Part shown: positions 1-8,485 of the stretch, piece after piece | How positions within the stretch are numbered: the first letter of the stretch is position 1 | How the letters are laid out: each line of letters begins with the position of its first letter | DNA from: an uncultured Eubacteriales bacterium | Lineage (GTDB): Bacteria > Bacillota > Clostridia > TANB77 > CAG-508 | NCBI GenBank assembly: GCA_949288185.1 | Contig: CASEIZ010000068.1 | Span: 1-36,890 of the forward strand | Direction: 5' to 3' | Length of the DNA: 36,890 nt | Program-made: the position numbers and the translations under genes | Notes under the pieces: model-generated | Told to the model about the DNA's origin: nothing | The model's input: the letters and a program-made list of their open reading frames with translations, nothing else | Database searches by the model: none

Positions 1-82
1 GGTACCGATGGTGGGACTCGAACCCACATGGTTTCCCGCTGGATTTTGAGTCCAGTGCGTCTACCAATTCCGCCACATCGGC
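1..82 (-). tRNA. tRNA-Leu (anticodon CAA)
   Basis: Read on the minus strand this is a complete tRNA body. The acceptor stem is GCCGATG/CATCGGT, followed by a D-arm with the AATTGGTAGACGC loop. The anticodon stem CTGGA/TCCAG encloses the loop CTCAAAA (anticodon CAA). A long variable arm typical of class II tRNAs comes next, then the T-arm GTGGG-TTCGAGT-CCCAC. The long variable arm and the CAA anticodon together make it tRNA-Leu, decoding UUG. The 3' end lies at the window edge, so only CC of a CCA end is visible. It is the last unit of a minus-strand stretch and may belong to a tRNA group outside the window. Confidence 0.95.
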
Positions 83-84
83 AT

Positions 85-117
85 AAAAAATATGTACTAA
101 TATATATTAGCACATAT
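85..117 (-). terminator. Rho-independent terminator of the GH25 gene
   Basis: On the minus strand, arms at 105-117 and 90-102 (13 bp with one mismatch, 2-nt loop) are followed by six T residues. The structure lies between the lysozyme stop codon and the tRNA. It probably ends the lysozyme transcript, although the stem is AT-rich and weak. Confidence 0.5.
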
Positions 118-164
118 CTAAAAAAAAGTCTAGAAAAATTTGATAACTTTTTTAAAAGTTTCAT

Positions 165-1418
165 TTATACAATTTTAATGGTTTGCCCTGGATAGATTAA
201 ATTTGGATTTTGGATATCATTATATTGTAAAATTTCATTTAAAGTAATTCCAAATCTTCTAGCAATTCTATTTAATGTATCTCCTTCTTTTACAACATAA
301 TATACTTGAATCGTATTATCTACTGGAGCTAAATCTGTCACATCACTTTCTGTAATTCTTAATTTTTGACCTGGATAAATTAGATTTGGATTTTCTATAT
401 CATTTAATTCCACAATATGTTCTACACTCACATGATATTCTCTTGCTATTTGTGATAAGGTATTTCCTCTTTGAACAGTATAAATAATATCTCCTGTTCC
501 TCTTTCTTCATTCCCTGGTATTGTGGAATTTGTAAGAATTCTTAGTTTTTCTCCTGGATAAATTAAATCTGGATTTTGTATATTATTAATATCTACTAAT
601 TCTTGTACTGTTGTGCCATATCTTCTTGCAATAGCACTTAAGGTATCTCCACTTTGTACGGTATATTCTACACTTTCTGTATTGTTTGGAGTTGTATTTC
701 CACTATTATTCGCAATTTCAGAAGTTTCATCTAAAAAGATTTCTTCTGTATATAAATCTCTATCTACATTACCATTAATCCCATTTACTCTACCTCTATC
801 TGTGTATTGAATACCAATATATGTATTCCAACTGGTTTCTATGTTAATTAGATTATTCCTATTTTCATAATAAGCAATCCATAAATCATAATCTTCTGCC
901 AGACTTGTATCAAATGTACTTCTCGCATTTGATAAGTCACTATATAAAATAACTTCTTTGTTAGTCAATTCTTCTACACGTTCCATAAAGGTCCTGGCGA
1001 TGTTATTAATTTCTTCTCTTCCTACACCTCCAAAAGTTTCATAGTCTAATACCAATTTACAATCTGGTGTTTTTCCAGAAATGACAGATACAAAATAGTT
1101 TGCTTCTTCTCTCGCTTGTTCTGTGCTTGTAGCTGTTAAATAATGATAAAATCCCACACGCAATCCATTTGCTTTTGCATTTTCATAATTAATATCAAAA
1201 TACGCATCTTTTATATTTGTCCCTTGACTTGCCTTTATGTATACAACCTGTATCCCAGCATCTCTTACTTCCGCATAATTGATATGTCCTTGCCAATTGC
1301 TAACATCAATTCCTTGGTAACTTAAATTTGATGCAGGTGTTAATGCATATGTATGATTTATCTGTATACAAAAGACAAAAACAAATATGATAATTCCTGA
1401 TATAAATTTTTTTAACAT
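165..1418 (-). CDS. Secreted GH25 lysozyme with three LysM domains
   Basis: This is a peptidoglycan muramidase. Residues 1-25 form a signal peptide (MLKKF, then a hydrophobic stretch ending near TYA). The glycoside hydrolase family 25 domain spans about 35-225. It opens with GIDVSNWQG and carries the acidic LDYE motif near residues 124-127; D38, D125 and E127 are the likely catalytic or active-site acids of the family. A short Asn/Thr linker leads to three LysM repeats at about 251-296, 312-356 and 372-417, each with YxVxxGDTL-like and NPxLIYPGxxLxI motifs, which bind the glycan strand. The start is supported by AAGGAGGAAGG just upstream of ATG. The gene stands alone, downstream of a long palindrome, and probably has its own transcript. 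A role in wall turnover is inferred, since phage lysins with the same domain exist but no phage genes lie nearby. Confidence 0.93.
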   Translation of the reverse strand: MLKKFISGIIIFVFVFCIQINHTYALTPASNLSYQGIDVSNWQGHINYAEVRDAGIQVVYIKASQGTNIKDAYFDINYENAKANGLRVGFYHYLTATSTEQAREEANYFVSVISGKTPDCKLVLDYETFGGVGREEINNIARTFMERVEELTNKEVILYSDLSNARSTFDTSLAEDYDLWIAYYENRNNLINIETSWNTYIGIQYTDRGRVNGINGNVDRDLYTEEIFLDETSEIANNSGNTTPNNTESVEYTVQSGDTLSAIARRYGTTVQELVDINNIQNPDLIYPGEKLRILTNSTIPGNEERGTGDIIYTVQRGNTLSQIAREYHVSVEHIVELNDIENPNLIYPGQKLRITESDVTDLAPVDNTIQVYYVVKEGDTLNRIARRFGITLNEILQYNDIQNPNLIYPGQTIKIV

Positions 1419-1474
1419 ACCTTCCTCCTTTTTCTACTATACTATGTTTTAGAGAAAGTTTTGTTATTAGAATA

Positions 1475-1719
1475 ACAGATTGAAAGCTTTTTAAAGCCTA
1501 GCCAATAGGGCATGTTACCCTAGATTAAATTAATTTTGAATGCGATTGGAGGAATGCTAGAATTTCTTAATAATTTTATGGAAAGAGTTCAAACCTTGTG
1601 TTTGGAAGGGAGCCATAAAATTATTTTAGAAATTCTAAAATTCCGTATTGAACCGAAAAATTAATTTAATCTAGGGTAACATGCCCTATTGGCTAGGCTT
1701 TAAAAAGCTTTCAATCTGT
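1475..1719. repeat. Long palindromic element 1 (245 bp)
   Basis: The outer arms 1475-1537 and 1657-1719 are perfect 63-bp inverted repeats (outer end ACAGATTGAAAGC). After a diverged stretch, an inner pair at 1558-1581 and 1613-1637 also matches, with one indel and a mismatch, so nearly the whole element folds into one hairpin around a loop at about 1582-1612. The outer arm itself contains a small palindrome, TAGGG-CATGTTA-CCCTA. No coding potential is seen inside. The right end is 7 nt from the stop codon of the 796-residue gene. The element fills most of the gap up to the lysozyme gene. A MITE-like insertion or a giant 3' hairpin are both possible. Confidence 0.9.
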
Positions 1720-1726
1720 CAAAATT

Positions 1727-4117
1727 CTATTTTGTTTCGTCTTCTTCGTCTTGCTTTACTTCTTTTTCTTCTGTTTTATTATTTTCTTCTTTTAAAATGA
1801 CATCATATTCAAAAACTTGAAATGTTTTTACATTTACTTTTGAAAAATCATCTTTCTCGTCTTCTATTTCTGTCATTTTAAATAATGTTCTATTAATTAA
1901 TTTTAAATCTACTTTTGACAAATCTACTAATATTTTAGTTGATATATTTTGTCCAATTGGTAATGTTTTATTTTGATTATCATAAAAAATGATATTAGTA
2001 TAACTTATTCCATTCATTCCCCTTTTTATATTGATTTTATATAAGTTAAATTTATTTCCCTTATCCTTTATATTTTCATGAATTTCATTTTCAGGATTTA
2101 TATTAAAAATATTAATATCTTTAGGTTCTAACTTTTCATTATCCAATATCTTATATACTGGTAAATCATCAATAATTACCACTTTATCTAAAGCTTTTTT
2201 TATGTTATCTACAACCGTTTCTAAGGCCAATTTATATCCTATCTGTTTTGTATTTTTATTAATTTCAAGGATATTAAATTTATCTTTTGCAATTTCTCTA
2301 TGGTTTTTATTAGCTATTTTTGAAACTTTTGTTGCATCTTGTGACATTCCACCAAATATGTCAAATTCTTCTATTTCATGTAATACATTTTCTTCTTGTG
2401 CCTCTTTTTTTAGTTCTTTCAAGTTATTTTCGATTTCTTTTGGCAATACCTCATTATTTTTTACTTTATTTAATAAAGGTAAAATATCGGTTGTTGTTAG
2501 ATATATACTATCTGTTTCACTTTTGGTTAAGGCTTTTCTTTCTATCTGATCCATGGTATTTCCGAAATCTTCTAAATCTTGATGATAGTCAAATACCTTT
2601 GTTACCTTTTTGATAATATTGACTTCTTCCTCTTCTCCTTCTGCTAGAGAGGCTACTTCATCTTTATTACTATATTTCCAGAATTCAAATATACTTTTTT
2701 TATGATTATCTATTTCTTGTATAAAATTAACTGCATTTTCTATTTTCTTTTGCATATTTTTGTTTTTTAATTTTAATGCATTTACATCCATTATTATATT
2801 TTTCAATTCTGTTTCATTTAATTCATATGCTTTATATAATTCTATTAGTTCTTCTATGGTATAGTTCTCTTTTTTCGTTGGTGGTTTTTTCGTATTTTTT
2901 GGCTTTTCTTTCTTGGTTTTAGATGTACTGTTTTCTGTTATATTGTCTTCTGTTTTCTCTTCTAATATATTGTCTTTCATTGTTTGTTTTTTATTCTTCT
3001 TGCTATATTTAAAATAATATTTGAATTTACCAAAAAATGTTTTCTTACATTCTAAGAAAGTGGATATTTGCTTTTCTTTTGCTAAATATTCTATTTCTTG
3101 TGAAGCAGCAATAATTTTTAAATTATCTAATTTCTTTTTATTTTCTTCTAATAGTTCACTAATTAATTCTTGTTTTTCTATTCCTACTTCATATTCATCA
3201 TTTATCCATTCTGCAATATTTTCATATTCTAATTTATAGTCATTATTATAAAATTCTAGTTCTCCACCTTTTGTAATATTGGTTGTAAATTCAAAATAAT
3301 GTGGCAATTCTGTTTGTAAGATAAACATTGCTTTTAATAGTTTATAGAATTGTGTTGCTTCTACTAAACTACTAATTTTAATTTTATATGGACTTCTGAT
3401 TTTTCCATATACTTCTGTTTCTCCTACAATATGAATGGATAGTTTTTCACTTTTATCATATACTTCATAAATCAATGGCCAATCTTTTGTAAATAACCAT
3501 AGATAGTTTTCTAAGTCTTCAAATTCTGACTTTTTATAATACGTATTACTATAAGTAGCATTTCGAATTGGTACAAATATTTTTCCTGTTTTCTTTTTTT
3601 CTAATTGTTTTTTTAATAAAAAGAAAAAGGTTGAATAATCTGTATCTTCTGTTGGAACCAACATAAAATATTGGTCTGAATCTTCTGCATAATAAATCTG
3701 CCATAAATAATTTCTTTCAAATTTTACTTTAAATGGAATTTTTTTATTTAATTTTGTTTGTTCTTCCTGTATTTTTTCTACTTCATCTACTCTTAATTCT
3801 TTTAACATACGTAAAAATGTAGTATGTTTTAAGAAATTTTTTTCATCTTCTGCATCTAGATATTCAGATATTGGACTTGCTTTTTTATATTTTTCTTGTA
3901 TATCATCTAGTCGATTGGTTGGTGTTAATAAGATTTGTATATCTTTAATTGGTACATAACGATATTGTCTATATTGTTTCTCATCGTAAAATTTAGGAAC
4001 TCTAAATTTTAATGGTTCATAATTTTCAAATTGATTTTTGGCATCTTCTAAATTTAATCCTAAATAGTCCAATTTTTCTTTGATTTCATCTATTTTTTCT
4101 CCTGTTTTTTTTGGCAA
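1727..4117 (-). CDS. Large charged protein of unknown function (796 aa)
   Basis: I do not recognise a domain here. The protein has no signal peptide and no membrane segment, so it is probably cytoplasmic. An N-terminal part (about 1-350) contains a compact region rich in aromatic and charged residues. A Lys/Thr/Asn/Pro-rich low-complexity linker follows (about 375-425). A helical, coiled-coil-prone stretch (about 425-620) precedes a C-terminal domain that ends in a Glu/Lys/Asp-rich tail. The start is TTG: the only good ribosome site, AGGAG, lies 8 nt upstream of it, and an earlier in-frame ATT is too close. The stop is TAG. The gene is followed at once by palindromic element 1. The size and linker suggest a scaffold or a multi-domain protein of a lineage-specific family, which is inference only. 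Confidence 0.75.
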   Translation of the reverse strand: MPKKTGEKIDEIKEKLDYLGLNLEDAKNQFENYEPLKFRVPKFYDEKQYRQYRYVPIKDIQILLTPTNRLDDIQEKYKKASPISEYLDAEDEKNFLKHTTFLRMLKELRVDEVEKIQEEQTKLNKKIPFKVKFERNYLWQIYYAEDSDQYFMLVPTEDTDYSTFFFLLKKQLEKKKTGKIFVPIRNATYSNTYYKKSEFEDLENYLWLFTKDWPLIYEVYDKSEKLSIHIVGETEVYGKIRSPYKIKISSLVEATQFYKLLKAMFILQTELPHYFEFTTNITKGGELEFYNNDYKLEYENIAEWINDEYEVGIEKQELISELLEENKKKLDNLKIIAASQEIEYLAKEKQISTFLECKKTFFGKFKYYFKYSKKNKKQTMKDNILEEKTEDNITENSTSKTKKEKPKNTKKPPTKKENYTIEELIELYKAYELNETELKNIIMDVNALKLKNKNMQKKIENAVNFIQEIDNHKKSIFEFWKYSNKDEVASLAEGEEEEVNIIKKVTKVFDYHQDLEDFGNTMDQIERKALTKSETDSIYLTTTDILPLLNKVKNNEVLPKEIENNLKELKKEAQEENVLHEIEEFDIFGGMSQDATKVSKIANKNHREIAKDKFNILEINKNTKQIGYKLALETVVDNIKKALDKVVIIDDLPVYKILDNEKLEPKDINIFNINPENEIHENIKDKGNKFNLYKINIKRGMNGISYTNIIFYDNQNKTLPIGQNISTKILVDLSKVDLKLINRTLFKMTEIEDEKDDFSKVNVKTFQVFEYDVILKEENNKTEEKEVKQDEEDETK

Positions 4118-4209
4118 AACAATGGCTCCTTTCTATCTCTATTTTATTGTATAGGAAACATCAGTCCTTATCTTGATTCTATATAAGATTTTTTCTATAC
4201 AACAACACC

Positions 4210-5106
4210 TTACTTTATAATTTCATAAAAATTCTTAAATTCATATCCTTGCCCTTTTAAATAATCAATTATACCTGGCAAAGCTTCTACTGTTACTTTT
4301 TTGGCTTGTGCATCATGCATTAGTATTACCACACTTTGTTTATCTCCTACCGTTTCTTGTATTCGTTGCATTTCATATTCAATGGTAGGACTCGTTGTTT
4401 CCGAGTCTCCATTTAATGCATTCCAATCAACATGTACGATATTATTCTGTGAAAGCAAATCATTTGCTTGATTTTTTATATCTGCATACTTTCCTCCTGC
4501 CAATCCCCCTGGAAATCGAAACAAGTGTGAATTATATTCTTGTTCTCCAATGGCTTCTCTAACTAGTTGGTTACATTTGTTATATTCATCTAACACAGCT
4601 TGTGGTGATTGATAGATTGCTTCATATACATGTGAATATCCATGATTAGCAATAAAATGTCCTTCATCATACATTCTTTTTACAACTTCCGGCTTTTTCT
4701 CAACATTTGAACCTAATACAAAAAAAGTTGCTTTAATTCCTCTTTCATTTAATATATCTAATATTTGATTTGTATTACTAGATGGTCCATCATCAAATGT
4801 TAGAAAAACACGTTTGGTGTCAGAGCTATATATATGATTCATATTTTCTATTCCAACTTCTGTTAGTTTTGGTAATTTTTCTTGTCTTTTTTTCTCTAGT
4901 TCTTCCTGCTCTTTTGCAAGTGCTTCTTGATATTGTTGATAAGCTAACTTATATTCTGCATTTGCTTTCATGATTTTTGCACAATTTATCCATGTAACAA
5001 CAATTCCTACAATCATTAGCACTATAATAACGATCATTAATGTCTTTTCTTTTGTGGTAAATCTAAATTTTGCAGGTACTAAAGACATGTTTTTTTCTTC
5101 CTTCAT
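4210..5106 (-). CDS. Membrane-anchored polysaccharide deacetylase (NodB/CE4)
   Basis: This enzyme is predicted to remove acetyl groups from N-acetylated cell-wall or extracellular glycans. One transmembrane anchor lies at about residues 22-40. A Glu/Lys-rich coiled-coil stalk (about 48-80) leads to the CE4 domain. The family motifs are present: TFDDGP (D105 as catalytic base, D106 as metal ligand), HGYSH (H155 and H159 as metal ligands), RFPGG, a VDWNALNGD segment and LMHD with the catalytic His near the end. The domain order resembles the PdaA/PgdA type of Firmicutes. A second ATG at 5088 (MSLVPAKF) has the better ribosome site (AAGGAAG, 8 nt away), so the true protein may be six residues shorter. 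The exact glycan substrate cannot be read from the sequence. Confidence 0.9.
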   Translation of the reverse strand: MKEEKNMSLVPAKFRFTTKEKTLMIVIIVLMIVGIVVTWINCAKIMKANAEYKLAYQQYQEALAKEQEELEKKRQEKLPKLTEVGIENMNHIYSSDTKRVFLTFDDGPSSNTNQILDILNERGIKATFFVLGSNVEKKPEVVKRMYDEGHFIANHGYSHVYEAIYQSPQAVLDEYNKCNQLVREAIGEQEYNSHLFRFPGGLAGGKYADIKNQANDLLSQNNIVHVDWNALNGDSETTSPTIEYEMQRIQETVGDKQSVVILMHDAQAKKVTVEALPGIIDYLKGQGYEFKNFYEIIK

Positions 5107-5218
5107 TTCTTATTTCCTATAATTTTTTTGTATTTTATTTAAAATCTTTTCTAGTTTTCGTTTATATTATATACTATTTTGTCAAAAATTCATATAGGAT
5201 ATATAAAAAAATTTGTCG

Positions 5219-5584
5219 CATTGGGATCGTTTTTCTGTGCGACATTTTGAGGAATTGGGGACAGACTCATTTTTCCTTTTTTTATTTAGGAAGATGGTAA
5301 AAAAAATATAGAATATAAAAAAATGAAACGATTTTGCGTATCTAAATTTGAAATTAGAAATTATTAAAGAAAAAAGTGAGGAATGTTCATTTGGCTTAAG
5401 CTTTATAGCCATAATGAAAGAGACTCACTTTTTTCTTTTAGAATTTCTATGAAAATTTAGCTTATACAAAATTGTGTAATGGTTTTATATTCTATATTTT
5501 TTATAATTCTGTAAATTTTAAAAAAGGGAAAAATGAGTCTGTCCCCAATTCCTCAAAATGTCCCAAACAGAAACGTCCCCAATT
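5219..5584. repeat. Long palindromic element 2 (about 366 bp)
   Basis: The left end (ATTGGGA...) and right end (...GTCCCCAATT) are imperfect inverted copies. The best-conserved arm segment, ACATTTTGAGGAATTGGGG plus the adjoining ACAGACTCATTTTTCC, occurs at about 5242-5276 and inverted at about 5526-5560. The symmetry continues inwards (AAAAAATATAGAATATAAAA, then AAAGAAAAAAGTGAG, then GGCTT...), giving a near-full-length palindrome centred near 5402. The outer GGGGACGT and inner GGGACAGAC words are shared with element 3 at 19921-20046, so these two belong to one family. The right end is 5 nt from the metG stop codon. GGGGAC-type palindromes in Firmicutes resemble REP sequences mobilised by Y1 (RAYT/IS200-like) transposases, but no transposase is present here. 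Confidence 0.85.
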
Positions 5585-5589
5585 GGACA

Positions 5590-7164
5590 TTATTTTTTCA
5601 TCACAGATTTTAAGTATTCTACTTCTTCATCTACTTTTAATCTCATGAAGATAGGTTCCCCTTTTTCAATTACTTTCATATCTTTTAAGCTATCATATGC
5701 ATAGATGTCATTCCATCTGATACTATCAACATCTGTTATACCAATTTGTCTTAAAATATTATTGGCTGTATCTAGCATAAATGGTTTAATCAAGATGGCA
5801 ATTTTTCTTAAATTTTCAATTAAATGATACATTGCAGATTTTAATTCATCTATTTTTTCTTCTTTTGCTAAAGTCCAAGGCATTGTTTCATCAATATATT
5901 TATTGGTTCTTGCAATCAAATCCCATATTTCTTGTAAAGCATTTGCAATTTCATATTCATTTAATTTTTCTTCAAATGCTTGTATTTTTTCTGTTGCATA
6001 TTCTTCTAATTCTTTGTCTACTGCATTTGGTGTTCCTATATATTCAGGAACATGTCCTTCAAAATATTTATTTACCATTGATACAGTTCTATTTACTAAA
6101 TTGCTTAAGTCATTACACAAATCAAAATTGTATCTTTCAACAAATGCTTCTGGTGAAAAGATTCCATCTTGACCTACTGGCATTTCTCTAAGTAGGAAAT
6201 ATCTAGTTGGGTCTAATCCATATCTATCAATTAAAGTTTCTGGATAAATGACATTTCCTTTTGATTTAGACATTTTTCCATCTTTCATCATAATCCAGTT
6301 GTGTACTAAAATAGTTTTTGGTAATGGTAAGTCTAATGCCATTAAGAATATTGGCCAATAAATTAAATGGAATCTAGCAATATCTTTTCCTACAATTTGT
6401 AAATCTGCTGGCCAATATTTTTTGAATAATGTATCATCATCAGACATGTATCCTAATGCTGTTAAATAGTTGGTTAAGGCATCCACCCATACATAAATCA
6501 CATGTTTTGGGTCTTTTAATACTTTAATTCCCCAATCAAAACTGGTTCTAGTAACACATAAATCCTCCAATCCTGGTTTAATAAAGTTATTTATCATTTC
6601 ATTTTTTCGAAATGCTGGCTTAATAAAATCAGGATGTTCATCATAATATTTCACTAGCTTATCAACATATTTTTTCATGTTAAAGAAGTATGCTTCTTCT
6701 TTCATTAATTTTACTTCTCTACCACAGTCTGGGCATTTTCCATCTACTAATTGGGTTTCTGTAAAATAGGTCTCACATGGTACGCAATACCAACCTTCAT
6801 ATTCTCCTTTATAGATGTCTCCTTGTTCCATAAATCTGTCAAATATTTTTTGAACAATTTTGGTATGCCTTTCTTCTGTTGTTTGAATGAAATCATCATA
6901 TTGGACTCCCATTTTTGCCCATAATTCTTTTGCTTGTTCAGCCATTTCATCTACATATTCTTTTGGTTCTTTACCATTTTTTTCTGCTATTCCTTGAATT
7001 TTTTGTCCATGCTCATCTGTTCCTGTAAGCATATATGTGTCTTCACCTTTTAATTGATGATATCTTTTCATAGCATCTGCTAATACGGTTGTATAGGCTG
7101 TTCCTATATGAAATTTTCCGCTTGGATAATAAATTGGTGTTGTTACGTAAAATTTTTCGCTCAA
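5590..7164 (-). CDS. metG: Methionyl-tRNA synthetase
   Basis: This enzyme charges tRNA-Met with methionine and supplies initiator and elongator Met-tRNA. The class I signatures are present: KFHIG (HIGH box) at the N-terminus and KMSKSKGN. The connective insert carries two Cys-x2-Cys pairs (CVPCET and CPDCGR) for zinc. The anticodon-binding helical domain follows. At 524 residues the protein lacks the C-terminal Trbp111-like dimerisation domain found in, for example, the Bacillus enzyme. An ATG at 7215 gives a longer frame without a ribosome site. AAGGGAG sits 8 nt before the TTG at 7164 and abuts an ATG at 7173. The family begins SEKFYVTTPIYYPSGK, so TTG at 7164 is chosen. No T-box leader is visible. 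Confidence 0.95.
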   Translation of the reverse strand: MSEKFYVTTPIYYPSGKFHIGTAYTTVLADAMKRYHQLKGEDTYMLTGTDEHGQKIQGIAEKNGKEPKEYVDEMAEQAKELWAKMGVQYDDFIQTTEERHTKIVQKIFDRFMEQGDIYKGEYEGWYCVPCETYFTETQLVDGKCPDCGREVKLMKEEAYFFNMKKYVDKLVKYYDEHPDFIKPAFRKNEMINNFIKPGLEDLCVTRTSFDWGIKVLKDPKHVIYVWVDALTNYLTALGYMSDDDTLFKKYWPADLQIVGKDIARFHLIYWPIFLMALDLPLPKTILVHNWIMMKDGKMSKSKGNVIYPETLIDRYGLDPTRYFLLREMPVGQDGIFSPEAFVERYNFDLCNDLSNLVNRTVSMVNKYFEGHVPEYIGTPNAVDKELEEYATEKIQAFEEKLNEYEIANALQEIWDLIARTNKYIDETMPWTLAKEEKIDELKSAMYHLIENLRKIAILIKPFMLDTANNILRQIGITDVDSIRWNDIYAYDSLKDMKVIEKGEPIFMRLKVDEEVEYLKSVMKK

Positions 7165-7261
7165 AATCTTCATCTCCCTTATTTCTAATACATACAATTT
7201 AAATTTTATTTTCATTTTGCATACTTCTTTTTTCCTTTTATTGTTTACAAAATTTACAAAT

Positions 7262-7290
7262 ATATTATCATAAATTTAGGAAAAAGTCTA
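7262..7290 (-). promoter_or_regulatory. Candidate metG promoter
   Basis: On the minus strand, TAGACT (7285-7290) is followed after 17 nt by TAATAT (7262-7267), preceded by a TGn extension. Both boxes are imperfect, but the spacing is ideal. The position, about 100 nt before the chosen start, suits the metG transcript. Confidence 0.4.
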
Positions 7291-7403
7291 TACGTCTTTT
7301 TACTTGACTATAATTAATTATTTTTTTAATCTTTTTTATCTCTTTCAACTGCTTCAACATCATCAAATAAAGTAGAATATTCCAAATAAATTATTTTAAA
7401 TGT

Positions 7404-7432
7404 ATTGTCTAAAAAAGTATAATATAGTAATA
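7404..7432 (+). promoter_or_regulatory. Candidate promoter of the small membrane gene pair
   Basis: TTGTCT (7404-7409), a 17-nt spacer and TAATAT (7427-7432) lie about 40 nt upstream of the first membrane gene. The surrounding TATAATATAGTAATATAG sequence offers alternative -10 boxes, so the exact start is uncertain. Confidence 0.45.
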
Positions 7433-7475
7433 TAGTAATAGATAATGATGTATTTTATCTATATAAAAAGGGGGG

Positions 7476-8054
7476 ATGGATAAATTGGAAAATAAACAAG
7501 TAGCAACAGTAAGAACAATAACAGGTGAGTTAATAGGTGGATTTATTCTTTATGGAATAGTATTTAGCATACTGTATAGTTTTATATATTCAGCAATAAC
7601 CAATAGAATTTCAGAAGATTCATTAATATTAACAGCTATTATAGCTATTATTCTTCAAGGAATAACCGTATTTTGTATATGGAGAGGTAGTATTGCTACT
7701 ACTTTTAGAAAAAGATTAATAGAAACAGCTGATGTAAAACCAGTTATGAAAAACCTTATAATTTTTACTGTTATAATCTGTTTTTTAACTGCATGGATGA
7801 ACTTTGCACGAGTTAATGAAACAGTAGAAGATACAATAAACTCAAATACAGGTGTAATGATGTCAGAAACATATATGCAATATTTATATGATGATGAAGA
7901 AATTGCTCAATATGAAGCTGAAAAAGAAAAAATAATCAGTGAAACCAAAACAAAAGTATATACTTATTTAGCTGTTTTAGAAATTGGTTTATTAGCTGTA
8001 TATCTAGGTGTAATACCATTACAAAAAAAGGCAATTTTAAAATATGCAGTATAA
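7476..8054 (+). CDS. Small multi-pass membrane protein, unknown function
   Basis: This 192-residue protein has four predicted transmembrane segments, at about 22-42, 48-68, 88-107 and 164-184. A long soluble loop between segments 3 and 4 (about 110-160) is rich in Glu, Asp and Lys and would face one side of the membrane. I recognise no family motif. The G-run AAAAAGGGGGG abuts the ATG at 7476; the in-frame TTG at 7485 is better spaced (9 nt) and may be the true start. The next gene begins 18 nt after the stop and is also a small membrane protein, so the two are probably one operon and may form a complex. Function unknown. Confidence 0.75.
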   Translation: MDKLENKQVATVRTITGELIGGFILYGIVFSILYSFIYSAITNRISEDSLILTAIIAIILQGITVFCIWRGSIATTFRKRLIETADVKPVMKNLIIFTVIICFLTAWMNFARVNETVEDTINSNTGVMMSETYMQYLYDDEEIAQYEAEKEKIISETKTKVYTYLAVLEIGLLAVYLGVIPLQKKAILKYAV

Positions 8055-8072
8055 TTGAAAGGAGAAAATAAG

Positions 8073-8342
8073 ATGACAATAGTTTCTATAATAATAGTAG
8101 TAGCAATGGGAATACTTTGTGCTTTTATACATAAAAATAAAGGGTATTCTCCAATAGCTGGATTTTGTTGGGGCTTTTTCTTTTTCATAATAGGATTACT
8201 TATAGTTTTATTAGAAAGAAATAAAGAAGATCAATTAATGGCAGATAAAGGAAGATTATCCATGACACAATGGTTACTTATATTTTTAGGGGTAGGAATT
8301 CTGCTAATAATCATATTCTTTATTATAATGAGTTTAATGTAA
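8073..8342 (+). CDS. Very small membrane protein, unknown function
   Basis: This 89-residue protein begins at ATG 8073 behind GAAAGGAG (8-nt spacing); a longer frame from TTG 8055 would have no ribosome site. Hydrophobic segments lie at about 2-18, 28-46 and 66-88. A short basic loop (HKNKGYSP) and a charged loop (ERNKEDQLMADKGR) separate them. The GYSPIAGFCWGFFFF stretch, with small residues before an aromatic helix, resembles short membrane subunits of unknown role. It lies 18 nt downstream of the 192-residue membrane gene and ends at a bidirectional terminator. No function can be assigned. Confidence 0.7.
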   Translation: MTIVSIIIVVAMGILCAFIHKNKGYSPIAGFCWGFFFFIIGLLIVLLERNKEDQLMADKGRLSMTQWLLIFLGVGILLIIIFFIIMSLM

Positions 8343-8411
8343 TATATTATATCTAAATTGCATCATATTTTATTTCTTTATTTTTTACTTAGATTTTATT
8401 TTTGCGCACAC

Positions 8412-8450
8412 AAAAAGCAGTATAGCTTTTATTCTCTATACTGCTTATTT
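8412..8450. terminator. Bidirectional terminator
   Basis: Perfect 11-bp arms AAGCAGTATAG (8415-8425) and CTATACTGCTT (8436-8446) are flanked by an A-run on the left and a T-rich run on the right. The hairpin lies between the convergent membrane-gene pair and the penicillin-binding protein gene, so it can end both transcripts. Confidence 0.85.
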
Positions 8451-8485
8451 TAATTATATAAAATTTCGTTTTTATGTAACTATCC

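Larger units (their letters stand above)
7165..7475. other. Intergenic region with two promoters and a possible gene tail
   Basis: This AT-rich gap separates the divergent metG and 192-residue membrane genes. It holds a candidate metG promoter on the minus strand and a plus-strand promoter, both listed separately. A minus-strand frame ending at 7326-7328 reads FLDNTFKIIYLEYSTLF and then DDVEAVERDKKD before its stop. It has no start codon or ribosome site and is closed by a stop further upstream. It may be the tail of a lost gene or may be chance. A small hairpin (AGATAA...TTATCT) lies just before the plus-strand ribosome site. Confidence 0.35.

Noticed and set aside
5182..5412. 76-codon minus-strand frame inside palindromic element 2
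   Set aside because: It lies wholly within repeat DNA, has no ribosome site, and its composition follows the palindrome.
7165..7475. T-box leader for metG
   Set aside because: The leader is short and AT-rich, and I found no specifier hairpin, TGGN bulge or antiterminator.
8055..8072. TTG start for the 89-residue membrane protein
   Set aside because: GAAAGGAG lies after this TTG and fits the ATG at 8073.
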